A stretch of 64,000 nt of DNA, taken from positions 4,791,457 through 4,855,456 of the forward strand of contig JAZAYU010000001.1 of assembly GCA_038501625.1 (NCBI GenBank), read 5' to 3'. Every line of letters starts with the position of its first letter. Position 1 is the stretch's first letter. The DNA comes from Corbicula japonica (lineage: Eukaryota; Mollusca; Bivalvia; Venerida; Cyrenidae). Of the stretch, positions 47,561-58,150 are shown piece by piece. Below the pieces are notes generated by a model. That model searched no databases and was not told the DNA's origin. It was given only the letters and a program-made list of their open reading frames with translations. The position numbers were made by a program, and so were the translations under genes.

Positions 47561-48467
47561 TTAACATGATAAATATGTTGAATATATATGCCAATTATAC
47601 AAAACTTTGTCAAAAACTTGAAATGTCAATAAAACTAAAAATTGTAGATGATATTCTTTTCTCCTTTATTTTGTAATGGGCTGTGAACATTGTTAGTGAC
47701 AATGACCTTGTTGCAATCTATCAAAAGTTTGTTTTTAATATTCGATCGGAATGTTTTCCTACTGAGAAAAACACAGGTGTCCATGTAAGTGACATGCTGT
47801 CTTTCCGTTCCATTGATTCGTTGTGTTAAATCGTTACATAGTATTTTGGGAAATTGTGAAATCGATACCGGATGTTTACACAATTTAAAATAACTAATAA
47901 ATTTGGCTGAATTATGGATTTGAAATGGTATTGAATGACTGATATTCAGTTTGTAAGGATTGATTAAGTGAACATCTTATTGTAAAACAAGATTATATTG
48001 AAGAATGGAAATTAAAGGAATACGTTCGGCTGGTTATAACCTTTGTTTAAATGTTAAAATGTATTTTGAATAATACAATTTTCGTATTCAATTGATGACG
48101 ACGAATATGATAATTGTACAACTTACTTTTAATTACGCCGATAATCGTTTTTTTCGAGCGTAGCATGAGAGCGGCCATTGTTGACATCTCGTTGTCTCGC
48201 GAGAGATAAAACACCGAGGCGTGACGTCATTAACACACTTCCGTTTCATAACGAACCCAAGCGGAGATGAATGCAGGCAAATTTAATTATATTAAAACAT
48301 TGCTATAAGCGGGAAATTATTGCAAAGGAGCACAAACGGGGAAAATTCACATTATTGTTTGAGTGTATTATGTGTTTTTACCTTCTTATGTTACATTTTG
48401 CGCAAGTAATTGTATCGCTCACTAGGATTCACAAGACAATATTTTAAATGAGAATGTTCGCTAATTA
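47561..48467. other. No gene seen
   Basis: AT-rich DNA. No recognisable feature on either strand. Confidence 0.5.
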
Positions 48468-48594
48468 GAAAAAGATGAAAAGGAACTTTGAAAGCCACCG
48501 AACACGATAATTATGAAAATACTGCCGGCTCGGTTTGATTGAGCCTGTTCATGGGCAGTAATGGAAATGTATATTACTGCCCACGCCGCCTAGC
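48468..48594 (+). mobile_element. Short copy of the CTAGGCGGCG repeat family
   Basis: About 125 bp from AAAGATGAAAAGGAACTTTG to GCCCACGCCGCCTAGC. It matches only the first part of the 41463-42189 element. The same truncated form occurs reversed at 54254-54388, so the 125 bp unit may be mobile by itself. Confidence 0.75.
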
Positions 48595-49234
48595 ACAATT
48601 TTTTTAGGTCCTCCTTCCCTGTCAGCTGTGTTAATAGTTCGGAAGATAAAAATACAGTTATATTATCTGCATTCGCACATATGATCTACTTGAAAGTTGT
48701 TGAAAACAATGGCTTTTGCAAAATATAATCGTCCGCTCTAGCGAACACTTTCTTAAACAGTTGTTTTCGAAGGCATTGCCAAAGTGTCACAGTATTTGCA
48801 GCTTCTCGAACCAATTTACGGAAAACTGGAATCTTCCTATCAGACACATCGAATGTAGGCCGAAAATTTAATTCCAGTTTTGTCATAAGATATGAGCTTT
48901 TAAAAATAAAAAAGACTAGAGAATAACGTTTGGAAAAATGGAACGAACATTATGGACTTTAATTGGTTTTCGTTTTTGTTTATATTGATTTTATATGCGA
49001 TTTTTTGTTAAGTGTTAAGTCATATAGTTCAAATTATAACGTCAGTTTTATTGGCGGAGATTGTCACTAAATATTGTCTCAAGGTGTATCGAGAGAGAAA
49101 ATGCTATATTTTAGCATTTATGTAAAATTTCAAGTGACAAGCGACGAACATTTCTTTGAGGTTTTTAAATGACCAAATACAATAAATAAAACCAGGTAAT
49201 GATTTTATCTGACACAGAACCTGATTTTAATAGC

Positions 49235-49812
49235 TTAACACTGCTGAAGCAGTGCAACCAATTTATCAACAATGGTTGCTTCTTGACTTCGCAAATTTGT
49301 TACATGAATGACATGATTCTGATCGGAAGCAAGTGCATCGAAATTGCCGACAAACGAAGAAGAATCCATGGCATTCAATGTAATAACATCCTTGCTTGCC
49401 CGAAGAAGGTCTTCACTTTGACTGAATGTTAGATGAACATTTTGGGCTGTTCTTGAGTCGCCGATTATGACCACTGCATCAGGGTAGCTGGTTCGGTCGC
49501 CTTCTCTACCTGTAAGAATGTGATTGACAAGTTCGTCAATGGCGTTAGAAAGGTCGGGGTGTCGATCGCTAAGATGTTGCTGGTGCTGCTCATGGTGAAG
49601 GTCGGAGAGAAGGCTGGTCTTGTCTGTGTGCTGCTGGAGCGGTATTCTGTCATGAACCGACTGATCAAAGCCGTACAGTGCGACAAGGTTTTCAGAGGAC
49701 CCTATGTCTAGTCTTTTGACTACCTCCAAGATGACCCCAATGGCATCTGAATATTCGGTCGCCTGGAATCAATCCGACTGATCCACCATGAAAACAATAT
49801 CTTTGTAGCACA
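49235..49812 (-). pseudogene. von Willebrand factor A domain exon (terminal), with in-frame TGA
   Basis: Starts after ATTGCAG in the phase that fits the preceding exon. It opens CYKDIVFMVDQSD, the first vWA strand and MIDAS loop, then meets TGA at the third MIDAS position. The same frame continues 164 codons: VILEVVKRLDIGSSENLVAL, FDQSVHDRI, LSNAIDELVNHIL, YPDAVVIIGDSRT, VITLNAMDSSSF and a C-terminal VDKLVALLQQC before TAA. All core vWA strands and helices are present, so this is a full domain with one lesion. The local sequence could also be explained by a one-base loss and a nearby one-base gain. vWA domains bind matrix or partner proteins through a metal ion. Last exon of the five-exon gene reaching 53620. 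Confidence 0.8.
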
Positions 49813-50290
49813 CTGCAATCAAAATGGGAATAATATAAAGAATAAATTTACTAAAAGTGTAAACATTTACAAATAAAAAGGTATTATATTCTTTTAGGCA
49901 GAAAAAAACGAAATGAAAAGCTCGATGGTTTAGACTGTTTACAAGAAACATTAGCTTACATGACGAAATTTATCAACATTTATCACAATTATAAACAGTT
50001 ATTTAGTTTCTTGATAGGGTATGTGAACATGGAACATTTCCAAGTTGACGCTACTCTATCCAGATCAATCTAATCATAAACATAACACTGAAGTAGCGGG
50101 TTTCCGTAGAAATTCTTTCTGTCAAAAAAATTATTTTATAGATTTTTTGTTTCTGAATGAATCTGCTATTGACTTTATTTCTTAGATGGCATACCATTGA
50201 AGTACTAAAATATAAACAAAAAAAAAGGATGTATTTAATGAATTTGCTCCATTTCAGCTCTTTTTTTTCGTGTACTGGCAATGGTTACCT

Positions 50291-50492
50291 TATAATGGGT
50301 TATTTTCGCGATCGAAAATTTTCGCGATTTTGACTTAATTTTAATTTTCACGGTTGTTATTTTAGCGAATTTGCGCTCACAGAAATTGCTTTCTTAGTTT
50401 TTGGAGATTTTAGCGTTTTTAATTTTAGCGAATTCACGTTGGTCGCGAAAATAGCGAAAATATTATGCTCGCGAAAAAAACCTATTATACGG
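50291..50492. mobile_element. Inverted-repeat element rich in TTTTCGCGA
   Basis: Ends TATAATGGGTTATTTTCGCG and CGCGAAAAAAACCTATTATA are imperfect inverted repeats. The interior has many GCGAA/TTCGC and TTTTAGCGAAT motifs. About 200 bp, non-coding. It lies in the intron between vWA and Ly6-type exons. Confidence 0.7.
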
Positions 50493-50724
50493 TATTTTTT
50501 ATTGTAAAGGGAAATAACCGCTGCTGGAAATAGAAAACTCTACAGCTCATTAACACCTCTAAACAGGTGTCTGTGTAATTGACTGGGCTGCTGCGTTCGA
50601 CGCTATGTTATTTCTATAATAAACTAAAACACTTCAATAGCATTGAAATTAAAATAAAGGAAATTTAAATATTCGGTCAGAAAAATAAAATTAAACTTTT
50701 ATTTGATGTTTGTAAAACTTATAC

Positions 50725-50887
50725 CGTGAGCTGTAGACGTAGAAGGCTTAGAGGTTGTTTGTGGTGTGTTAGAATTATCTGGATAATTACAAAGGTCGTC
50801 CGCACAGCACGTAACAGTCAGATCACGTGATTTTTGAAGATGACGTTTGCCAAAAGTGAACGTCAGATCAGAGCCACCGTCACAGAG
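50725..50887 (-). CDS. Ly6/uPAR (three-finger) domain, third exon plus Thr/Ser linker
   Basis: Follows a TTCTTAAG acceptor. It codes LCDGGSDLTFTFG, then the hallmark CCADDLCN that ends Ly6/uPAR domains, then a Thr/Ser/Pro-rich tail (NTPQTTSKPSTSTAHG). A G|GTATAAG donor at 50725/50724 leaves phase 1, which fits the vWA exon. If read through, a TAA follows at 50699. The linker suggests an extracellular, O-glycosylated spacer. No GPI signal is evident before the donor. Confidence 0.8.
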
Positions 50888-51163
50888 CTTAAGAAAAAAG
50901 GACAAGACGTGAAAGGATACTTTATTTTTAAAATCGCCTACATTTCAATGCACGAGTACATTGACATGGTTGTTAAAATCTTCTAAACATTTTAAGTTAT
51001 GAGTATATTTAATTCGCTGTCAAAGTGAAATAATTGCCATTATTGAAGAATTAATTTAATCGATTGCATTTGTGATTGTTATTTATAAATGATGTTATAT
51101 ATTAATCATAATTGTAAAAATATATTACACTGTTTTGAATTCTGGCATAAAAAATATACAAAC

Positions 51164-51238
51164 CTGTTTTGCTTCACATTTCAGCTCGTACTCATGATGC
51201 CCGTCGATAAATGATTTGAGCTCTTTCTTCATGCACAC
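51164..51238 (-). CDS. Ly6/uPAR (three-finger) domain, second exon
   Basis: A 25-codon exon (VCMKKELKSFIDGHHEYELK then CEAKQ) between TTAAAG and CAG|GTTTGT, phase 0 on both sides. It supplies two of the domain's cysteines. Too short to be seen as an open frame by itself; recognised by cysteine spacing and splice sites. Confidence 0.8.
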
Positions 51239-51572
51239 CTTTAAAAAAACTTTTCTTGCTTATACAGTCGTCTTAGTGCAATAACGGTATATCGCCTTCA
51301 AATTTCAATAGTGCTTACCTTGTTTTTACTCTAAGGATACTTCTTGCGAAAAAAAGATTAAACCATTACTATTTATCTTCGATAATCATAATAATATTAG
51401 TCTTAAAATATGCTGTTCATTGTTAGCTAAAGTCATTCGGTTGAAGATTTGCTTATAGAAATTGTGTTATTGTTGTTGTTGTTGTTGTCCAACTATGAAT
51501 TAATAAGGCCTTTATGAAATCATCAGCAAACTATTCATAGCGATAACTGCTTAAATAATTTCGAAATAATAC

Positions 51573-51652
51573 CTTTCCATCTTTGCAAAGCACTGTGGTG
51601 CTGCACATGTGGTAGTCAAGTAAGGTAGCATTGCAGTGGTAGCATTTGACAG
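51573..51652 (-). CDS. Ly6/uPAR (three-finger) domain, first exon
   Basis: Exon between AACTACAG and AAG|GTATTA. Phase 1 at its start, phase 0 at its end. It codes VKCYHCNATLLDYHMC and VLCKDGK, the usual KCYxCN opening of Ly6/uPAR domains. The first two bases complete a Pro codon with the last base of the ShKT exon. Confidence 0.85.
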
Positions 51653-51795
51653 CTGTAGTTAATACAAAGTTATTATGCTGATATTAAATGAAAAGATATG
51701 TAGCGTTTACAATAGCTGAAATATAGTCAGTGAATGAAACTGATGAAAAGGTTCAAACAATGTATGTATTTTCCCTAAAATTGCATTATTTTCTA

Positions 51796-52530
51796 AAATA
51801 GATGAAAAGGGAACTTTGGAAGCCATCGAACACGACAAATATGAAAATACTGCAGGCTCGGTTTGATTGAGCCTGTTCATGGAAAGTAATGGATATGCAT
51901 ATTACTGCCCACGCCACCTAGCCCCAAGTTGAGCGCAACTCAATATTTACACCAATAAACAGTACAATTTTGACCATCCCAAACGATGGTATGCATATGA
52001 CGGTAGACATGGAATCTTCAGTGCGGTATTTTTAGATGAATACCATTCCATGTTCAGCGGCGCATGGTCCCCAGATAAAAGAATGGGTTTGCCCAAAACG
52101 AGAAAACAACTGGCGGAACTAAACAGAATATAATTTAGACAGGGGATCTTAGCATATAAATCCTGCATTTCACAGACAACGCCAAAGGCAAAATTAAAAA
52201 AAAAAAAAAAACAACAGGAAGTATATCCTCGGGGGTTATGGAACAATATCCGAATCAATATTAGTTGGGAAATTGAAACCACACATCTCAAAACTGGCCG
52301 AAATATTGAAACAAAAGGTAATTTTAGAAGTACTATTAACAAAGTACATAATTATCGTGTTAAGCGACCTTCAAAGGACGTAATTGATAACATCACTGAT
52401 TGAATGTACGAGGAGACTTTTTACTGCCGCCACACAGCACAAACAACGCTACTTTTATATTGAAATTAATGAAAAGGGAACTTTGAAAGCCATCGAACAC
52501 GACAAATATCAAAATATTGCAAGCTCGGTT
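51796..52530 (+). mobile_element. Terminal-direct-repeat element, copy B
   Basis: Same layout as 41463-42189: end repeats at 51796-51866 and 52463-52530, the hairpin AGTAATGGATATGCATATTACT, CACCTAGCCCCAAGTTGAGC, and CCAAACGATGGTATGCATATG inside. The two copies are diverged by scattered changes. It lies in the large intron between the ShKT and Ly6 exons. An inner frame ending in TEHDKY/IEHDKY-type codons overlaps the right repeat in both copies. Confidence 0.75.
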
Positions 52531-52595
52531 CCTTTAAATTCAGGAGAGCACCAGATATCTATATATCTCTTTTACGCATTATGGCCATCCATGTC

Positions 52596-52720
52596 TGAAT
52601 GTAGGGCATCGTACAATTTTTGAATGTAGGGCATCTAACAATCTCTGAATGTAATGCATCATATAATTTCTGAATGTAGGGCGTCGTACAATTTTTGAAT
52701 TGTTTGTAGGGCATCGTACA
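52596..52720 (+). repeat. ~28 bp tandem repeat (TGAATGTAGGGCATCGTACA)
   Basis: Four to five units of TGAATGTAGGGCATCGTACA plus ATTTT or ATCTC, with single-base changes. It directly abuts the tail of the SINE at 52721 and may have grown from its target site. Confidence 0.8.
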
Positions 52721-52992
52721 GGTAAAGGTAAAGTGTTTGTTTATTATAGTGTCACCCCTATTGAAAGGGCCAGCCATTTCTGACTCATGAGACAACTTTT
52801 TCTATTGCACTTGTACCTCCCGAATCCTATTCTTTTAATGCCAGGCACCAGGCAGGTAGGCATACGGTAACCATTCTTTAACTAGCTGGCGGCTCACCAA
52901 CCGGCCATATGAGAACGAACCCCTGGTGGGATTCGAACCTTCAACCTCCCGCCCTCAAGGCGGATGCCTTAACCACTAGACCAGGGAGACGG
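52721..52992 (-). mobile_element. tRNA-derived SINE
   Basis: On the minus strand it starts with a tRNA-like head, GTCTCCCTGGTCTAGTGGTT (A-box GGTCTAGTGG) and GGTTCGAATCCCACC (B-box), with the anticodon-arm hairpin CCGCCTTGAGGGCGG. A ~190 bp body follows and ends in a (TTTACC)2 tail, seen on the plus strand as GGTAAAGGTAAAG at 52721. Pol III boxes appear intact. Ser- or Leu-like origin is possible but not certain. Confidence 0.85.
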
Positions 52993-52999
52993 ACAAGGA

Positions 53000-53482
53000 A
53001 AAATGCGGTATATTTGTTTTCTAAAAATAGCGGTTTCCCACTTCGGGGTATGGAAAACATTTATTCCACTTTATAGCTTAAATAATGACTGGGCGGAAAA
53101 TTCTGTGTTTTATTATTATAATTTAAACCATAGATCTGTTAAACAAGCTATGTGTGGCATAAATAAATAATAATGTATAGCCAAAGTGATTGCATGGACA
53201 CGGGTGAGCATGTCTCTTATGTGCACTCAGATAAAAAAGTATATGTTGTATAAGATTTCGAAATATTAAGTTCTTTAGTCTAAATATAGAACAGTCAAAT
53301 AATAACATTAGTTTAAAAGTCTTGTCAGCAAGTATTAAAACACAGTTGTTATGGAAGTCCTGGACTCCTTTTTTTAAATGATAAAAGTTACAACGAGCTG
53401 GAAAAAGTTACCTTTCATCGGTTAAATGCTGCGAGTGCACATCATATTTGCATACTGTTTTTCAGTTGGAAAGAAAACTTAC
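53000..53482 (-). other. Intronic DNA, nothing recognised
   Basis: Part of the ~1.8 kb intron between the ShKT and first Ly6 exon; no repeat or coding features beyond those listed. Confidence 0.45.
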
Positions 53483-53620
53483 GACAAAGCTTGCAGAATC
53501 TGGGACATGCAGTTTTAGCGATTGTTTGATCGGAGCACAGATTGGGTCTACTGCTATGCATTAGCTGACAAGCTGAGCTATCAATGTCATCGCATTGCTG
53601 TGCACGTGTTGCTGCTAAAA
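53483..53620 (-). CDS. ShKT (six-cysteine) domain exon
   Basis: Exon between TATTTCCTTCAG and TGTC|GTAAGT. It codes a short lead (SVLAATRAQQ) and one ShKT domain with all six cysteines in canonical order: CDD, SAC, NLCSD, then the compact ACPRFCKLC ending. Phase 1 at the end fits the Ly6 exon at 51652. ShKT domains occur widely in invertebrate secreted enzymes, matrix and mucosal proteins, so a toxin role is not implied. No signal peptide exon was found upstream. First recognised exon of the gene. Confidence 0.8.
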
Positions 53621-54253
53621 CTGAAGGAAATATTTTGATTACAAGGGTTTTCTAAAATTACTGTTTTGCAATTGAGCTATTAAGCATTATCTTCGATTGG
53701 CTAAATGATCTAGAATGATAATATGACAACTAGTATCGTTTAATTAATAAAAAACAACAAAATATGACAGTCAATGTCAATATAATAATCGAACCGGCAT
53801 AAAATGTGTTTGTTTTGGTAATTTGTGATTTGGTACAGATGTAAAGTATCGGGAAAGTATTAAAAATACCACTGCGTAAAGGGGTCATGTATACTATTCA
53901 TTTGGAACTCAAAACACATCGACACAATATACTAGCATAAGAATTAACTTTCTAATCCAAAAACAATGTTAATGGTTAAACTTTTCCAGAAACGTACCTA
54001 AAATAAAATAAAGAATAGTCCACATGTTCAAATAGTCACAAATGGTTTACAAATGTCAGTTTTGTTTTCATTTACCGCACGATTTACAACTGAATAGTTT
54101 GTTATCTGTAGTGCCAAATCGTTTTATCAATTATTTCATAATATAGAACTCTCCCCCAACGTGTCCAAATCCACTTGTATCTGTCTATTTTTAATTATTA
54201 TTTGTTTATCGAATTGCAGGCGTTACATTAAAATAATTAATTGAAATCCTTAT
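53621..54253. other. No feature seen upstream of ShKT exon
   Basis: Expected to contain or precede a signal-peptide exon of the minus-strand gene, but none is convincing. Confidence 0.4.
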
Positions 54254-54388
54254 TAAGCTAGGCGGCGTAGGCAGTAATATGTATTTCCATTACTGCCTAT
54301 GAAGAGTCTCGATCGAACCGAGCTTGAAATATTTTCATATCTATCGTGTTCGTCGACTTTCAAAGTACCCCCTTTTTATCTATTTCGT
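54254..54388 (-). mobile_element. Short copy of the CTAGGCGGCG repeat family, reversed
   Basis: AGCTAGGCGGCGTAGGCAGT, then the hairpin to CATTACTGCC, GAACCGAGCTTG, CGACTTTCAAAG and TTTTTATCTATTTC. Same extent as the copy at 48468. Confidence 0.75.
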
Positions 54389-55268
54389 GTATTTTTGTGA
54401 ACACTGGTTATATGAACAAACTGTCAGACCTTGAAAAACACAAAGCCAAAGTATAGCCTTTAACATGTAATATTTTCCAATGTTTTTCTCAAGCCATGAT
54501 CTGTAAAATTAATAAAGGCATTTTTAATTTCTAACAGCAAATGTTTCCAAACCGTCGAGTTTAACTGCAGAATTAATTCAGTGTACATCTTATAAAGTTA
54601 TAATACATATCTATTGGGGCACGGAAAATGTGTACATCCACCCTTGCTTATCTGATACGCTTCGCGAACGGCACTACGCCGCGATCATACCGGCATAACC
54701 GGTGTCAATGCAGTCTTATAACCTTAAAGGAATTTCGTCTTTCTTAGTATATCGTATCGAACCTTTGCTTTTTACCTAAGGACAATACACTAGTGGAAAA
54801 AAAAAACATTCAAAACGGATTCTTTTTGGATAACTAATGTTATCTAGTAACATCAACTTAAAAGCAACAACTTTATAGTATCTTGCAACCACTGCCTTTG
54901 GAATTAAATATTATTAATAGTTCTTTTCTATAATTATGTATTTATTTATAAATGTTGACGGTGATTCACAGTTTATAGTTGCCTCGCAGTTCGATTGTTG
55001 TACGTTCACACATTTGAAAATTGACCTACTAACACTTTCAAAACCCTGATGTCTTTTTGACTAGATATATTAATAAATGGTACGGTAACTATAATATTTA
55101 TTAGATACACGTGTTGATTTGTGTGACGTCTTTTACAGGCCCGATGCAAAACGTATTTTCTTCTGTTTTGACTTAACACCAATGCTAATATTGCGTTAAC
55201 GCGATATAATGTTCAGTCATCGACACCCTTTAAATAATATTTTCTTCAATCCAGTTTAAACAAGTATG
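54389..55268. other. No gene seen
   Basis: No recognisable coding or repeat feature. Confidence 0.45.
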
Positions 55269-56055
55269 TATGGGAACGATTATCCGAAAAGCCGGTTACC
55301 CGGTTTCTAGGTTACACTAATCGAGAAAACAGCGTAGTATCCTGGATGACGAAAGAAAGAACATATGCTTGCTTATATGTCTGTATCCGTAGCATATAAC
55401 CCAGCGACAATCTACACTTGGCACGGGATTTCGCGATTAGGGATAATGCAATAAAATGCATAACAATATATGTTGTCTTAAATTAATGTATACATAATTA
55501 TTGTAATTTTTTCACGGTCCTCTGGAATTCAGTAGCTGCTTATGAGCTAATCACACCCCCCCCCCAAGTTTAGGGAATTTTAAGATCTCGCTATTTTTCT
55601 TTACTGTTCTAACGTGTCTCACCATATTTAAAATAAAGATACATTAGTAACATTAATTTGTGCAAAGTTACATTGAACGGTGTTTTGCCGTTATTGAAAT
55701 TTTGATATTTTTCTTTTTATCGATAAACGTGATTGGGAGGAGTGTAGTAAGCCCTTAATAAATCAATAATGTTAAATTTCATTTCGATAAGCTTGTGTCC
55801 CTACCAGGAGCAGAGACAAACCGCCGGAAAACGTTCATCGCTGAACTAGCTAATAATGTGAATGGTATTGTCTTGATAATCATTCTCAAGCATTTACTTC
55901 ATTGATCTTTTTATCAAAATGAAGAATTTTGACTGGTACATGTAGATAAATCAGAATGTTCGATAAGTTATCAATTATGGTCTATGAAATTTTACAGTAA
56001 CCGAGTTCTCGATCAGAAAAGAATCTGGGTACACGAGTACTCTTTCCCATCCTTA
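55269..56055. mobile_element. Second hAT-like nonautonomous element, diverged
   Basis: Left end TATGGGAACGA, right end GAGTACTCTTTCCCATCCTTA, comparable to the ends of 24887-25629. Subterminal ACACGAGTACTC is shared in type. Flanks do not give a clear 8 bp duplication. Confidence 0.55.
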
Positions 56056-56100
56056 CAAAATATACAATAAGTCGAAATATCGCTACTTCCTACGTCAATA

Positions 56101-56664
56101 TATACTCAACAAAAATAAAAAGTATCCACTTTCCTATCTTAAATTTTGTAAAATTTGAAAACGAAAACTGAGAAATCTGTATGTGGACAACTTTGCATTT
56201 CTGTTATCATTGCAAAGAGAAAAAGTGTTCTTGAAAATCTGCAGCCATAACTTAGTTATCTTTCCTTTGTTGTAATGAGGGTTCCAGGAAAATGTCAGTG
56301 ATTCTTTGAAGTATTCACATTGGTTTGAATTAAATCAATCTTTCCACCTCTTGTGATAAAAAAAATCATAAAACATTCATCAATAAAACAAGTAGTCCTC
56401 GATAAACTACGCTAGAAAGTCCAACAATTTCCAATTACCTCCCTTTAAATTGAATATGTAGTGTTTTGTAATCCATTATTAATTGTTATTCGACTTGCCG
56501 TTGCTTAGGTCTTGGTGTGGAAGATTATGTTTATGAACAATAGAAACTGAAAATAACTGAGATTAACCAATTGAACACCATTCAAAGCGTACCTGATTAA
56601 ATGAAGATATGTTAATGAGAATATAAGCATAAAAAGTGGATACTTTTTATTTTTGTTGAGTATA
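56101..56664. mobile_element. TA-flanked MITE with 32 bp perfect inverted ends
   Basis: Left TATACTCAACAAAAATAAAA continuing AGTATCCACTTT is exactly mirrored on the right, ending GTTGAGTATA. TA at both borders suggests a Tc1/mariner-type target. About 560 bp, no transposase. Confidence 0.85.
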
Positions 56665-56949
56665 GATGTTTATAAACAGCTTTTCACAGTTTAACAACAT
56701 TCTTTTGTCGTAACGTCCGTCACATTTCTCATATTGTGTTATTCAATTACCGTTGGTTTTCATGGCAAATGAAAGCGCGTCATTCGATTTAACATAAATA
56801 TATTTAATTAATCAAATTGATTGTTATGGTTACTATCGCTTTTGTCCGGCACTGCTTGTCATGTATATGAGAATTTAACTCGGAATCAAAAGTGTGTCAT
56901 CTATGATTCTTTAAGTTTTGATGGTTGATAGAACAGTTTTTGGCAAAAA

Positions 56950-57085
56950 TATGTGAATATTTATGATATGAAATTATGGACATAATTTATTAAATGAAAT
57001 AATGAACACAATTTAATATATGAAAAAAATGGACATAATTTATTATGTAAAATAATCGACATAATTTATAGTATTAAAGGATGGA
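56950..57085 (+). repeat. AT-rich tandem repeat left of the foldback element
   Basis: Four loose units of type ATGAAATTATGGACATAATTTATT, about 30-35 bp. A related array in the same orientation lies on the other side at 62616-63090. Confidence 0.7.
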
Positions 57086-57094
57086 CAAAATTTA

Positions 57095-58150
57095 AGATGT
57101 GTGAAGTTAGCGGCCTGGCGGCCTAGCGGCCTGGCGGCGTGAAGTTAGCGGCCTGGCGGCCTAGCGGCCTGGCGGCGTGAAGTTAGCGGCCTGGCGGCGT
57201 GAAGTTAGCGGCCTGGCGGCCTAGCGGCCTGGCGGCGTGAAGTAAGCGGCCTGGCGGCCTGGCGGCCTAGCGGCCTAAACTTAATATTTATCATAATTTA
57301 TGTTTATCTTTAAAACGGCTTGAAATCGATTTTTTACAGCATGCGATGTACTTTTCAGGGATAATTAAGTGAAATATCAACAAAAACTAGCTTTGATTTT
57401 TTTTGTTTTCGAAGCCTGACGGCCTGGCGGCCTGGCGGCCTAGCGGCCTAAACTTAAAATTTATCATAATTTATGTTTATCTTAAAATGTCTTGAAATCG
57501 ATTTTTTACAGCATGCAATGTACATTTCAGGGATAATTAAGTGAAATATCAACAAAAACTAGCTTTGATTTTTTTTTAAGTTTTCTAAGCCTGGCGGCCT
57601 AGCGGCCTGGCGGCCTGGCGGCCTAGCGGCCTAAACTTAAAATTTATCATAATTTATGTTTATCTTAAAAATGTCTTGAAATCGATTTTTACAGCATGCA
57701 ATGTACATTTCAGGGATGATTAAGTGAAATATCAACAAAATCTAGCTTTGATTTTTTTTAAGTTTTCGAAGCCTGGCGGCCTAGCGGCCTGGCGGCCTGG
57801 CGGCCTAAACTTAAAATTTATCATAATTTATGTTTATCTTAAAAATGTCTTGAAATCGACTTTTACAGCATGCAATGTACATTTCAGGGATGATTAAGTG
57901 AAATATCAACAAAAACTAGCTTTGATTTTTTTAAGTATTCGAAGCCTGGCGGCCTAGCGGCCTGGCGGCCTACCGGCCTGGCGGCCTACCGGCTTGAACT
58001 AATTATTTATCATAATTTATTTTTATCTTAAAAACGTCTTTATTTCGATTTTTACAGCATGTCATTTACATTTCAGGGATGATTCATTAAAATATCAACA
58101 AAAACTAGCTTTGATTTGTTTTTAAGTTTTCGAAGCCTGGCGGAAGGACA
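57095..58150 (+). repeat. Foldback left arm
   Basis: 57095-57275: four units of GTGAAGTTAGCGGCCTGGCG plus GCCTAGCGG runs. Then five AT-rich blocks at about 57276-57411, 57453-57590, 57634-57772, 57808-57945 and 57997-58137, each with TTTATCATAATTTATGTTTA, TTACAGCATGC, TTTCAGGGAT and AACAAAAACTAGCTTTGATT. They are separated by 40-60 bp GGCGGCCTA runs. The innermost block is the most diverged. Confidence 0.9.

Noticed and set aside
49765..49780. TGA in vWA as a selenocysteine codon
   Set aside because: vWA MIDAS position is normally Ser/Gly-type, no SECIS-like context was seen, and the neighbouring residues also look disturbed, favouring small indels.
57095..58150. CRISPR-like array
   Set aside because: Spacers are themselves repeated AT-rich blocks, the repeats are mirrored in an inverted arm, and the context is eukaryotic.
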